A DNA stretch of 9,508 nucleotides from Pseudomonadota bacterium (GCA_016522385.1 JAEKFU010000326.1:1-9508); one strand, 5' to 3'; positions 1 to 5,308 are shown, numbered from the stretch's first letter. Numbers and translations: made by a program. Notes: generated by a model not told the origin, from the sequence alone.

Positions 1-848
1 ACAATGTGATTGGTTCTGGCCACCAACGCTGCAACCGCAGGTTGGCCATTCGGAAACGCGCAGGAAAATATCAATCGCTGGTAATTCACTGGATGCAGTT
101 TACCGCCCTCATGGCGCGGAAACCGTGTGCAAACGTGGTCATACCAAACGCTGCCAGTCTCATGCGCCGTGTCATAGGCCCGTACCATGAAGTTGTCCGC
201 ATGCGAATGTATTGGATCTTGTTTATAACTGCACCCGACGGCGCTCTTTGCCCAAGTCCACCCGAGCCACGTGGCATAGGACGACTTCTCCCCGACGCTC
301 ACGCATACCCAGTCACCGTTGTGTTTTCTGTAGACGACTATATACGGCCGGATCTTTCTCATCATGCGGTGTTCAAGTTGTGATTCTGAACTGACCCAGA
401 CTTGCATGCCCTTTTTTAGGAGAGGAACTCCAATTGACCAAACTTGGTCAACTGGGTGTTGTTGCGCGTAAAACCAGCGACCGTTGTCCAGCTGGGTTTT
501 GACAAGGTACAAACCGTTCACGCTTGTTACATAATCGTTCAGCCATGCTTCTGCTTTGGTCAGAAGCGCCTCTGCTTCGGCAACCAAATGGGCGCCGGCC
601 GGAGTAAGACGGTACTGGCGATCTACTATATTAAACAACTTTGTCCCCTTAACCTCTTCCAAGATGTCGATGTGCCGTCGCACGGTTTGACGGGTCACAC
701 CGAGTTCTGCCTGCGTTCGGGACAAGTTTAAGTGGCGAGCTAAAACCGTGAAGGAACGAAGCATTTCAAACAACACAGGAGGGACGGTTTCACTTGCCAG
801 GCGATTACCTTTGTAATTCTTCTGATGCTCCGCGATAATTGTGGTCAT
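1..848 (-). CDS. LysR-type HTH regulator with atypical effector domain (3' end cut by window edge)
   Basis: A DNA-binding transcriptional regulator, cytoplasmic. The minus-strand frame from the ATG at 848-846 stays open for 282 codons and runs off the window. Residues about 25-90 form a LysR-like winged helix-turn-helix: ARHLNLSRTQAELGVTRQTV followed by a recognition helix RRHIDILEE, then LFN and RLTPAG, matching the usual LysR order of AA..LgvtqsavS..I..LE..lG..LF...r..LT.aG. Residues 91-109 look like the linker helix. The rest, Trp- and His-rich (WFYAQQHP, WLGWTWAKS, WYDHVCTRFPRHEGGK), does not resemble the usual LysR periplasmic-binding-like effector domain and I do not recognise it. The ATG at 848 is the first in-frame start after an upstream TAA at 875-873, but no clear Shine-Dalgarno precedes it. 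It is divergent from the gene at 1004. Seen: frame and HTH. Inferred: it regulates itself and its neighbour. The HTH call is confident; the effector domain is unknown. Confidence 0.85.
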   Translation of the reverse strand, partial: MTTIIAEHQKNYKGNRLASETVPPVLFEMLRSFTVLARHLNLSRTQAELGVTRQTVRRHIDILEEVKGTKLFNIVDRQYRLTPAGAHLVAEAEALLTKAEAWLNDYVTSVNGLYLVKTQLDNGRWFYAQQHPVDQVWSIGVPLLKKGMQVWVSSESQLEHRMMRKIRPYIVVYRKHNGDWVCVSVGEKSSYATWLGWTWAKSAVGCSYKQDPIHSHADNFMVRAYDTAHETGSVWYDHVCTRFPRHEGGKLHPVNYQRLIFSCAFPNGQPAVAALVARTNHI

Positions 849-937
849 ACTGCAATCATGCTTATTTTGATTTTAGAAAACCTAAGTTGAGGTCAAGAAT
901 CCTAACACCGATGCGCCGACATTTTCAATTTTTAATG

Positions 938-961
938 TCTGTCACAATCGTTTTTGACAGA
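938..961. promoter_or_regulatory. Candidate regulator operator: 7-bp perfect dyad between divergent genes
   Basis: TCTGTCA at 938-944 is the exact reverse complement of TGACAGA at 955-961, with a 10-base A/T-rich spacer. The site sits between the divergent LysR-type regulator and the gene starting at 1004, about 43 bases before that start. The spacing and T...A edges fit the interrupted dyads LysR-type proteins bind. TTGACA at 954-959 overlaps the right arm, and TACAAT at 968-973 resembles a -10 box, but these two are only 8 bases apart and cannot be one promoter. The dyad is seen directly; its operator role is inference. Confidence 0.45.
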
Positions 962-1003
962 TTAGGATACAATTCCAGGGCGGTTGCGTATGGAGTGCGC
1001 ACG

Positions 1004-1768
1004 ATGACAGTGGCGGATGTTTTTTCAGTTACCTATACCAAGGGCATATTTGAGATCGCTAAATCACTTGGACTTGATTTACATGTAGGGTCGGATTTCG
1101 ACGAGTTTCGGGCGATATCTAAAGAGCACCCGCTCAAGCCTTATGTCAATCCGGCGTTTGATCCCGACTTTGTTGACATCTCGCCACTCACCGGTTTGTG
1201 GCTCATCGGCACTAATGCAAATGGTGAGATTGTCCACACCCAAGCGATCAAATTGCTTGAACTTACCAATGCCAATCTAGCGGAACACTTTCGCTCAAAT
1301 CTAACTGACTATCGGACTCACGGTTACGACTTCGATGTCGACAGATCTTGTTGTTTTCTCTCCCCGGCGGCGTCGCGTATTTCGGGCCGCGTTAGCTACC
1401 ACGGGGAACTTTGGCTCAAAGGCGGATCGGACGGCTATCGTGGCGGCTGCCTTGCAACAATCCTGACGCGATTGATGAAGGCCCTGTGTCTGCAGCGCTG
1501 GTCGCCAGACTTCATGATAGGCCTGCAATCGCCTGTGACGTCGTGTAGGGGACTAGCGGCCCGCGAAGGCTACGTGCATTTGGAGCAGCGTAGCATCGTG
1601 TGGCAACTACGTGATTGCGCCGACGCAATGGAAGATTGGCTTGTCTGGATGAGCCGAGAGGAAGCGGCATTCAATCTCAGAGTGCCGCCAGAATTTTTCT
1701 ATAATCTCTTTGAATTCGACGACTATGTTAAGACAAGCGAAGTGGAGCAACTGAGAAAAACTGCCTGA
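1004..1768 (+). CDS. Unknown 254-residue protein, divergent from LysR-type regulator (possible GNAT-like fold)
   Basis: A soluble protein of unknown function with no signal peptide or membrane segment. The frame is open from 839, but that extension would overlap the divergent regulator, so I chose the internal ATG at 1004 (MTVADVFSVTYTKG). The central part alternates apparent strands and helices: LTGLWLIGTNANGEIVHTQA, then ISGRVSYHGELWLKGG, a helix YRGGCLATILTRLMKAL, and SCRGLAAREGYVHLEQRS. This order loosely recalls an acetyltransferase (GNAT) or acyl-homoserine-lactone-synthase-like core, where a basic/glycine turn leads into the cofactor-binding helix and a 'GY/GF' strand ends the core. 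The key Q/RxxGxG/A motif is not clean, so I do not assign an activity. The C-terminus (about residues 205-254) is acidic and aromatic (EFFYNLFEFDDY). Divergent placement next to a LysR-type regulator suggests it is that regulator's target. Existence as a gene is well supported by length and composition; the fold is weak inference. Confidence 0.75.
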   Translation: MTVADVFSVTYTKGIFEIAKSLGLDLHVGSDFDEFRAISKEHPLKPYVNPAFDPDFVDISPLTGLWLIGTNANGEIVHTQAIKLLELTNANLAEHFRSNLTDYRTHGYDFDVDRSCCFLSPAASRISGRVSYHGELWLKGGSDGYRGGCLATILTRLMKALCLQRWSPDFMIGLQSPVTSCRGLAAREGYVHLEQRSIVWQLRDCADAMEDWLVWMSREEAAFNLRVPPEFFYNLFEFDDYVKTSEVEQLRKTA

Positions 1769-1907
1769 TCACATTTGAAGTATTGCTGTTAAATCAGTAC
1801 CGCCTCCATGGTCATGCAGACCAAAAAACACGGTGTTCCGTCGTGCGGTCGTAAGGTTGTCCGCGTGAGTTCTCGTGTGGAAATTTCTAACTGCGATGCA
1901 ACCAGAT

Positions 1908-1951
1908 AATGTCGGCAGGACAAGGGTCGGGGTAAGATATGTTGTGGCAGC
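1908..1951 (+). repeat. 44-base direct repeat, copy 1
   Basis: Aligns without gaps to 2213-2256 with about 36 of 44 bases identical. The best-conserved part is GGTAAGATA-T/A-GTTGTGGCAGC at the right end. The copies lie 305 bases apart, which is not a multiple of three, so the repeat is not an in-frame protein duplication. Function unknown. Confidence 0.7.
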
Positions 1952-2120
1952 ATTTCGGTGATTACTGGAGGCGGCTGGCGATATCACGTCGATCAAAAGA
2001 TGAAACCCGACGCTGGGTATCAGTCCACGGTGTCTCCAGTCACGAGCATATGTCCAGCGTAGTGGTCCCAGGAAGAGGAACGCCAAGTATATGGAAATCT
2101 GACATACTGCGAGAAATACC

Positions 2121-2158
2121 AAGGCCCCGCTCGAGTGAGGCCAAGCGAGCGGGGCCTT
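2121..2158. terminator. Strong GC-rich hairpin (terminator-like, either direction)
   Basis: AAGGCCCCGCTCG (2121-2133) is the exact reverse complement of CGAGCGGGGCCTT (2146-2158), giving a 13-bp perfect stem with a 12-base loop. Neither side has a run of T longer than the stem's own TT, so it is not a textbook intrinsic terminator. The only plus-strand gene upstream ends 350 bases earlier. It could end a long 3' UTR of that gene or a separate small RNA. The stem is certain; the role is inferred. Confidence 0.6.
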
Positions 2159-2212
2159 AGTCCAACTTAAGCCAGCGCAGCCATACACTGACCTGAGGCA
2201 ATTCAAGCAAGC

Positions 2213-2256
2213 AATGGCGGCAGAACAAAGTCCTAGGTAAGATAAGTTGTGGCAGC
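2213..2256 (+). repeat. 44-base direct repeat, copy 2
   Basis: Partner of the copy at 1908-1951, same orientation. Similarity fades within about 10 bases on the left and stops sharply on the right after GGCAGC. The hairpin at 2121-2158 lies between the two copies. Confidence 0.7.
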
Positions 2257-2418
2257 TCGACCCAACTGGCATTCAGCTTGTGACAGTTTGTTGCAAAAGC
2301 CGCTGCAGAGGCGAGAAATGATCTGGCACGTGTTGGCGGTAGCCAAGTCGAGAATGATTTTTGCCGCGATAATAACAAATGCTGAACATACTGTCGGCTC
2401 TGTGCGCCCCAAATGACG

Positions 2419-2475
2419 GGTTTAATTTGCGATGTGCTGCTGGGCAATGTTGCTCGGCTCGCACAGGGTTAAACC
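2419..2475 (+). promoter_or_regulatory. Possible folded 5' leader of the small exported protein gene
   Basis: GGTTTAA (2419-2425) pairs with TTAAACC (2469-2475), and nested inside TGCGA (2428-2432) pairs with TCGCA (2459-2463). The structure would end about 48 bases before the ATG at 2524. It matches no riboswitch class I know. The pairing is seen; a regulatory role and transcription of this segment are guesses. Confidence 0.25.
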
Positions 2476-2523
2476 GCGATGCCGCAATTGTACTTGGGCG
2501 GCCGCAACTTGGAGACGCTACTC

Positions 2524-2703
2524 ATGAAGAAGATTCTCGCAATTACCGCACTTCTCGGTCTTGGCTTTACTGCGAGTGTTGCTTTTGCCGGCATCCCGTG
2601 GATCGGTGAAAGTACAAACAGCACCATATATGCTCAAGAAGACTGTAAAGAAGGCGAGACCTGGAACGAAGACACCCAGAAGTGCGATCCGAAATCCGAA
2701 TAG
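2524..2703 (+). CDS. Small exported protein, 59 residues, function unknown
   Basis: The start is MKKILAITALLGLG, chosen because GGAG at 2511-2514 lies 9 bases before this ATG; the open frame further upstream has no such site. Residues 1-22 form a standard Sec signal peptide: KK, then a hydrophobic core, then a VAFAG cleavage context. The mature part is about 37 residues, acidic, with a single Cys pair in the pattern C-x-E-G-E-x-W-x(6)-C, ending in DPKSE. The Cys spacing and central Trp resemble a minimal disulphide-closed hairpin such as those in chitin-binding-like (CBM14) modules, but it is far too short to claim that family. It is monocistronic, with a hairpin 21 bases after the stop. Likely periplasmic. 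Confident as a gene, no function assigned. Confidence 0.8.
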   Translation: MKKILAITALLGLGFTASVAFAGIPWIGESTNSTIYAQEDCKEGETWNEDTQKCDPKSE

Positions 2704-2723
2704 TCGGTCGGTCCACGGTTCAA

Positions 2724-2758
2724 GAAGGGCCCGCACATTGGTTTCGTGCGGACCCTTC
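2724..2758 (+). terminator. Hairpin terminator after the small exported protein gene
   Basis: GAAGGGCCCGCAC (2724-2736) pairs with GTGCGGACCCTTC (2746-2758), twelve pairs with one C/A mismatch and a 9-base loop. It lies 21 bases after the TAG of the 59-residue gene. There is no clean T-run, so termination may be imperfect. Confidence 0.6.
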
Positions 2759-2835
2759 CCTCTATAGCTGGCCGGTGCGACTGTAATATCATTCCCAAGA
2801 AACGACTAATTTACACATAGATCGCTTGCGCCAGC

Positions 2836-2860
2836 CGCGTTGTCCAGATTGGACAACGCG
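2836..2860. promoter_or_regulatory. 11-bp perfect inverted repeat upstream of the IHF beta gene (candidate operator)
   Basis: CGCGTTGTCCA (2836-2846) and TGGACAACGCG (2850-2860) are exact reverse complements with a 3-base spacer. A third half-site, TGTCCA, follows at 2865-2870. The dyad lies 90 bases before the IHF beta start and about 78 bases after the preceding hairpin. The absence of a T-run and the extra half-site favour a protein-binding site over a terminator, but this is inference. Confidence 0.45.
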
Positions 2861-2949
2861 CATCTGTCCACACCAAAGGCGTCTCGAGCAGTCTGATGGC
2901 CGTGTGAAAACCTGCCAATGCTCGCAAGATGGACCGGGGGCACTAACGC

Positions 2950-3243
2950 ATGCTCAAGTCAGAACTCGTTCAGACTATTGCGGAGCAAAACCCGCATCTG
3001 TATCACCGCGACGCTGAACGTATCGTCCACACGATCTTGGACGAGATAGTCGAAGCCATGACAAACGGTGATAGGGTTGAGCTTCGTGGGTTTGGTGTGT
3101 TTTTGGTCAAGGAGCGCGATGCGCACAATGGGCGTAACCCGCGTACCGGTGAAACGATTACAATTGAGGCCAAGCGCGTGCCCTTCTTTAGAGCAGGCAA
3201 GGAATTGCGCGAAAAGCTCAACACCGGCCACCAAAAGAACTGA
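2950..3243 (+). CDS. ihfB: Integration host factor subunit beta (HU/IHF family)
   Basis: A small DNA-bending protein. IHF beta pairs with IHF alpha to bend specific sites in replication, recombination and transcription. The 97 residues match the family length of about 92-100. MLKSELVQTIAEQNPHL is the family's N-terminal helix. Residues 47-66 (RGFGVFLVKERDAHNGRNPR) contain the HU/IHF signature, with the DNA-intercalating proline at about 64 in the RNPRTG arm, and VPFFRAGKELREKLN closes the fold. The 'NPHL...RDAERIV..ILDEI.EAM..GDRVELRGFG' pattern is that of alphaproteobacterial IHF beta rather than HU or IHF alpha. A GGGGG tract at 2936-2940 lies 9 bases before the ATG. In many alphaproteobacteria ihfB sits near rpsA, sppA or a lapA-like gene; here none of these is adjacent, so this may be a second or relocated copy. 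The family is very secure; beta rather than HU is likely. Confidence 0.93.
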   Translation: MLKSELVQTIAEQNPHLYHRDAERIVHTILDEIVEAMTNGDRVELRGFGVFLVKERDAHNGRNPRTGETITIEAKRVPFFRAGKELREKLNTGHQKN

Positions 3244-3422
3244 CAGGGTGTTCAACGCTCTAGATAGTCACTATCAGGAGCATGTCGGACGAAATCGAAG
3301 CGAGGCCAGTTGGTCTGTTAGGTGCCTGAACCACACATTCAAAATGTTAACCATCTCGCGCCATGATGAGTTGGTTGGTGCGAGCGTATGTCGTCACAAC
3401 TTACTGAAATTTGGTATGTCTC

Positions 3423-3452
3423 AGAAGCCCCGCCTGTCGCAGCGGGGCTTCT
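3423..3452 (+). terminator. Intrinsic-type terminator, about 180 bases downstream of ihfB
   Basis: AGAAGCCCCGC (3423-3433) pairs perfectly with GCGGGGCTTCT (3442-3452), an 11-bp stem with an 8-base loop, followed by TCTTGC. The A-rich left side and T-rich right side fit plus-strand termination. It could end ihfB after a long 3' UTR or end an independent small RNA starting in 3250-3400. The stem is certain. Confidence 0.7.
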
Positions 3453-3555
3453 TCTTGCTGGGTCGGATCAAAGCAGAATCTCTCGATCCTTGCGGAATGA
3501 TGTTTGTTCAGGCCGTTTTAGATCGCCAGTTACGCAACGATCCCTGAACGAAGTA

Positions 3556-3664
3556 AAGGACGGACGAAATCGCTGCAAAAATCCGACATCCAATCCCGAA
3601 TGTCGGTTATTGGGTGAACAACGGACCTGATTGATCAGCATGCCACTGGTCCGGGATTTGCCAA
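3556..3664. repeat. Interspersed repeat, copy A (~109 bases)
   Basis: Aligns to about 5139-5244 in the same orientation. The longest exact core is GGGTGAACAACGGACCT (3612-3628 here, 5192-5208 there), followed by a second well-conserved block, TGATCAGCATGCCA, then TGGTCCGGGAT. By eye, identity is roughly 80% over the right three quarters and lower at the left end. The reverse frame has no stop in this copy but has stops in the other, so conserved coding is unlikely. Probably a family dispersed in this genome. Confidence 0.7.
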
Positions 3665-3720
3665 TCTCAGACATGGCGATGCCCGCCGAAGAGCCATCCA
3701 CAGTCTCAGGAACGGACGCA

Positions 3721-3901
3721 CCTACAGCGTTTCACGTTGATTTGGAACCATTCTGACGGAGCGATTTTCCGGCAAGGTCAAGTGTTGGTCCGCAGGCCGT
3801 ATCTGGATACGGCCAAGGAGCAATGCGCCGGATTTGCCGGAAAATTGCCCGTCCCGCGGGGCAAGCAGATTTGATTCCAAATCAACATGAAACGCTCTAG
3901 G
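3721..3901. mobile_element. MITE-like near-palindromic element, complete copy (181 bases)
   Basis: The ends are imperfect terminal inverted repeats of about 29 bases. The left end begins CCTACAGCGTTTCACGTTGA and the reverse complement of the right end begins CCTAGAGCGTTTCATGTTGA, with three mismatches over the arm. Inside, GATTTTCCGGCAA pairs with TTGCCGGAAAATT, and the centre is a perfect GGCCGTATC-TG-GATACGGCC hairpin (3795-3814). The whole unit could fold as one long stem with small bulges. It encodes no protein, so any movement would need a transposase supplied elsewhere. No flanking target-site duplication is clear; CTA/CTAG may belong to the ends. A second, right-truncated copy is at 8099. 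Confidence 0.8.
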
Positions 3902-3992
3902 ACCAGTTAGTGAGGTCTGTTCGCCCGGCAGCATCAACCAGACCGTCAATTAATGATAAGCTCTTACCTAAGAACGTCCTTGTGCAGTGCGC

Positions 3993-4907
3993 TTAGTCGC
4001 TGCCTCCGCCCTTGCCGCCCATGCCGCCCATGCCGGCACCTTCACCTACACGAGCGTCATAGTCGTTACTGTCGTCATTGGCAGTAAGATTGTAGTTTAC
4101 GCTAGTCTTCTTTTGCCTGCGAAGAATGCGCCGTTTGATGCGGGAACGCTTAAGCGAAGACACATTGCGTCGGCGCTTTGAGGAAAGTCGAGCACGTGGT
4201 GCGCGTGGTTTTGTCAATGTTGCGTCGCCTGAACCGGACGCGCTCGTGCGCATTGGCTTTTTTCGCGGCAAGACTGCCGTTTGGGGCAATTGTCGATTGT
4301 TTGAATCAGCAACTTTTTCCTGGTGAATTTCCGCCTCGATGCTGACACGGCCTTTCATTCCAGGTTCGTAGTGTGATGGGATGTTGCAGCCAAATTCGAC
4401 ATCCCTTGATCGGTTGAATTGCCAAAGGATTTCTTTGGTTTCGCCCGGCGCTACAACAACCGCAGTTGGCGCATCAGGCCAGCTAGCCTGCGGCGTGGCG
4501 TCTCCGAGCAATTGGGCTTCAATTGTCCCTCGTAGCAACAGTACGCGACGGGCTTTCTGAACCTGTGGTGTGCCGAGGGTAAAATCGTGTGGCCGGTCGC
4601 CCCTATTGCGGATCACGAACCGGATCGTTTCGCCTGCGGTCACCGATATTATCTTCCTGTCGAAAGACGATCGCTGAATTTCAATGTTGACGGTTCTGAT
4701 CTCCTGCCCACGTGACACGGTCGCGTTACCGGCTGATTGCTCGCCTACTGGCCGCCCAATGTCAGGTGTATCAGGTACAGATTGCGCCCGCACATAGCTC
4801 GGATCAGTAAGCGCCAATCCCAACCACACAGCGCTGAGTAAGAGCACGACTGGTTTAGTGGGGTTTAGAGTAGGTAATTTCCTTAAAAAACTGACGGTGT
4901 GGTACAT
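3993..4907 (-). CDS. Exported cupredoxin (type 1 copper protein) with basic tail and Gly/Met C-terminus
   Basis: A secreted copper-binding protein, 304 residues from the ATG at 4907-4905; a GTG one codon earlier is also possible. A hydrophobic segment VVLLLSAVWLGLALT followed by YVRAQ looks like a signal peptide (cleavage near residue 42). Residues about 70-193 form one cupredoxin domain. Likely copper ligands are His107 (RPHDF), Cys174, His179 and Met184 in FGCNIPSHYEPGMKG, the C-x4-H-x4-M pattern of plastocyanin/azurin-like domains. Residues about 195-270 form a strongly Arg/Lys-rich, low-complexity tail (SSKRRRNV, KRSRIKRRILRRQKK), then an Asn/Asp patch, then GAGMGGMGGKGGGSD. Single-domain relatives usually end soon after the Met ligand, so the 110-residue tail is odd. 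No copper exporter or multicopper oxidase is adjacent. Known: the family carries or transfers electrons or buffers copper in the periplasm. The exact role here is not determined. Confidence 0.85.
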   Translation of the reverse strand: MYHTVSFLRKLPTLNPTKPVVLLLSAVWLGLALTDPSYVRAQSVPDTPDIGRPVGEQSAGNATVSRGQEIRTVNIEIQRSSFDRKIISVTAGETIRFVIRNRGDRPHDFTLGTPQVQKARRVLLLRGTIEAQLLGDATPQASWPDAPTAVVVAPGETKEILWQFNRSRDVEFGCNIPSHYEPGMKGRVSIEAEIHQEKVADSNNRQLPQTAVLPRKKPMRTSASGSGDATLTKPRAPRARLSSKRRRNVSSLKRSRIKRRILRRQKKTSVNYNLTANDDSNDYDARVGEGAGMGGMGGKGGGSD

Positions 4908-4942
4908 CACTCACACTCTGGTACTCACAGCGACAAAACCGG

Positions 4943-5042
4943 CACAAATTTGCACCGGAACGCGGGAGCAGCAGGGCCTCACTTCAGTAACTGCAGGTCG
5001 GTGGATAGTTGACCTGAAGTCATACTACCACAAATTTGCGCC
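4943..5042. promoter_or_regulatory. Candidate regulatory region of the cupredoxin gene: paired CAAATTTG sites and a hairpin
   Basis: CACAAATTTGCACC (4943-4956) and CACAAATTTGCGCC (5029-5042) are near-identical sites in the same orientation, 86 bases apart and each centred on the palindrome CAAATTTG. Between them, CAGGTC (4994-4999) pairs with GACCTG (5011-5016), and ACTTCAG (4981-4987) with CTGAAGT (5014-5020). The group lies 36-135 bases upstream of the minus-strand cupredoxin start. Repeated identical dyads upstream of a gene suggest binding by a dimeric regulator. This is inference, and no known copper-responsive (CueR/CopR) box is recognised. Confidence 0.4.
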
Positions 5043-5055
5043 ATAGAAACACCAC

Positions 5056-5090
5056 AAAAAAGACCCGCAATTGAACGTCTTGAATGGGTC
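5056..5090 (-). terminator. Possible weak minus-strand terminator
   Basis: On the minus strand GACCC (5090-5086) and GGGTC (5066-5062) could form a 5-bp stem followed directly by six T (5061-5056). The loop is long (19 bases), so this is weak. It could once have ended leftward transcription from the methyltransferase remnant at 5309-5521. Confidence 0.3.
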
Positions 5091-5138
5091 AACTTGAAAC
5101 GTTTCAGCCCACGTCCTGATGAGTCCGTTGATTATCTC

Positions 5139-5244
5139 AAACAGACGATATCGTTGACAGAACGGACGCCGAATTTCGAACGTCGGTTCTCGGGTGAACA
5201 ACGGACCTAACTGATCAGCATGCCATTGGTCCGGGATGTGCCAA
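5139..5244. repeat. Interspersed repeat, copy B (~106 bases)
   Basis: Partner of the copy at 3556-3664, same orientation. A perfect palindrome TGAAACGTTTCA at 5095-5106 lies just left of the aligned part and has no counterpart by copy A. The right boundary (CCAA at 5241-5244) matches the end of similarity in copy A. It lies between the cupredoxin upstream region and the methyltransferase remnant. Confidence 0.7.
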
Positions 5245-5308
5245 CAGCGGTCGTGGATCAGTTCATATTAGGACGGCGGTTCTCAAAGCTGGCGGCGACC
5301 AAAGCGCC

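Larger units (their letters stand above)
1769..2523. other. 755-base stretch without a convincing gene, containing repeats and hairpins
   Basis: Long frames exist here (for example 1769-2272 on minus), but they span a direct repeat and a strong hairpin. Their compositions, rich in Cys, His, Trp and Arg runs, look like out-of-frame translation, and none has a clear ribosome-binding site. What can be supported is two copies of a ~44-base direct repeat, a 13-bp hairpin between them, a weaker dyad (ACGCTGG at 2010-2016 with CCAGCGT at 2054-2060), and a possible folded leader before the 2524 gene. The dyads would fit one or more non-coding RNAs, but no promoter is clear. Confidence 0.5.
3244..3992. 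other. 749-base non-coding stretch with terminator and two repeat elements
   Basis: No gene is supported between ihfB and the end of the minus-strand cupredoxin gene. It holds a 13-base palindrome GATAGTCACTATC (3263-3275), an orphan terminator-like hairpin at 3423-3452, an interspersed repeat at about 3556-3664, and a palindromic element at 3721-3901. The frames across it (for example 3068-3547 plus and 3468-3701 minus) cross these structures and look fortuitous. Confidence 0.6.

Noticed and set aside
954..973. TTGACA and TACAAT as a promoter
   Set aside because: Spacing of 8 bases is far too short for a sigma-70 promoter.
839..1003. 55-codon upstream extension of the gene at 1004, beginning with GTG at 839
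   Set aside because: It would overlap the divergent regulator start and cover the control region and dyad; the ATG at 1004 is the better start.
1769..2272. 167-codon minus-strand open frame
   Set aside because: It spans the hairpin at 2121-2158 and both 44-base repeats out of frame, has no ribosome-binding site, and its composition is unlike a real protein.
3251..3262. AACGCTCTAG after ihfB, resembling an end of the palindromic element
   Set aside because: Only about 10 bases match and no other part of the element is nearby; likely chance.
3068..3547. 159-codon plus-strand frame overlapping ihfB
   Set aside because: The first half is an out-of-frame reading of ihfB and the second half runs through a terminator stem.
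3468..3701. 77-codon minus-strand frame over repeat copy A
   Set aside because: The second repeat copy has stops in the equivalent frame, so the reading frame is not preserved.
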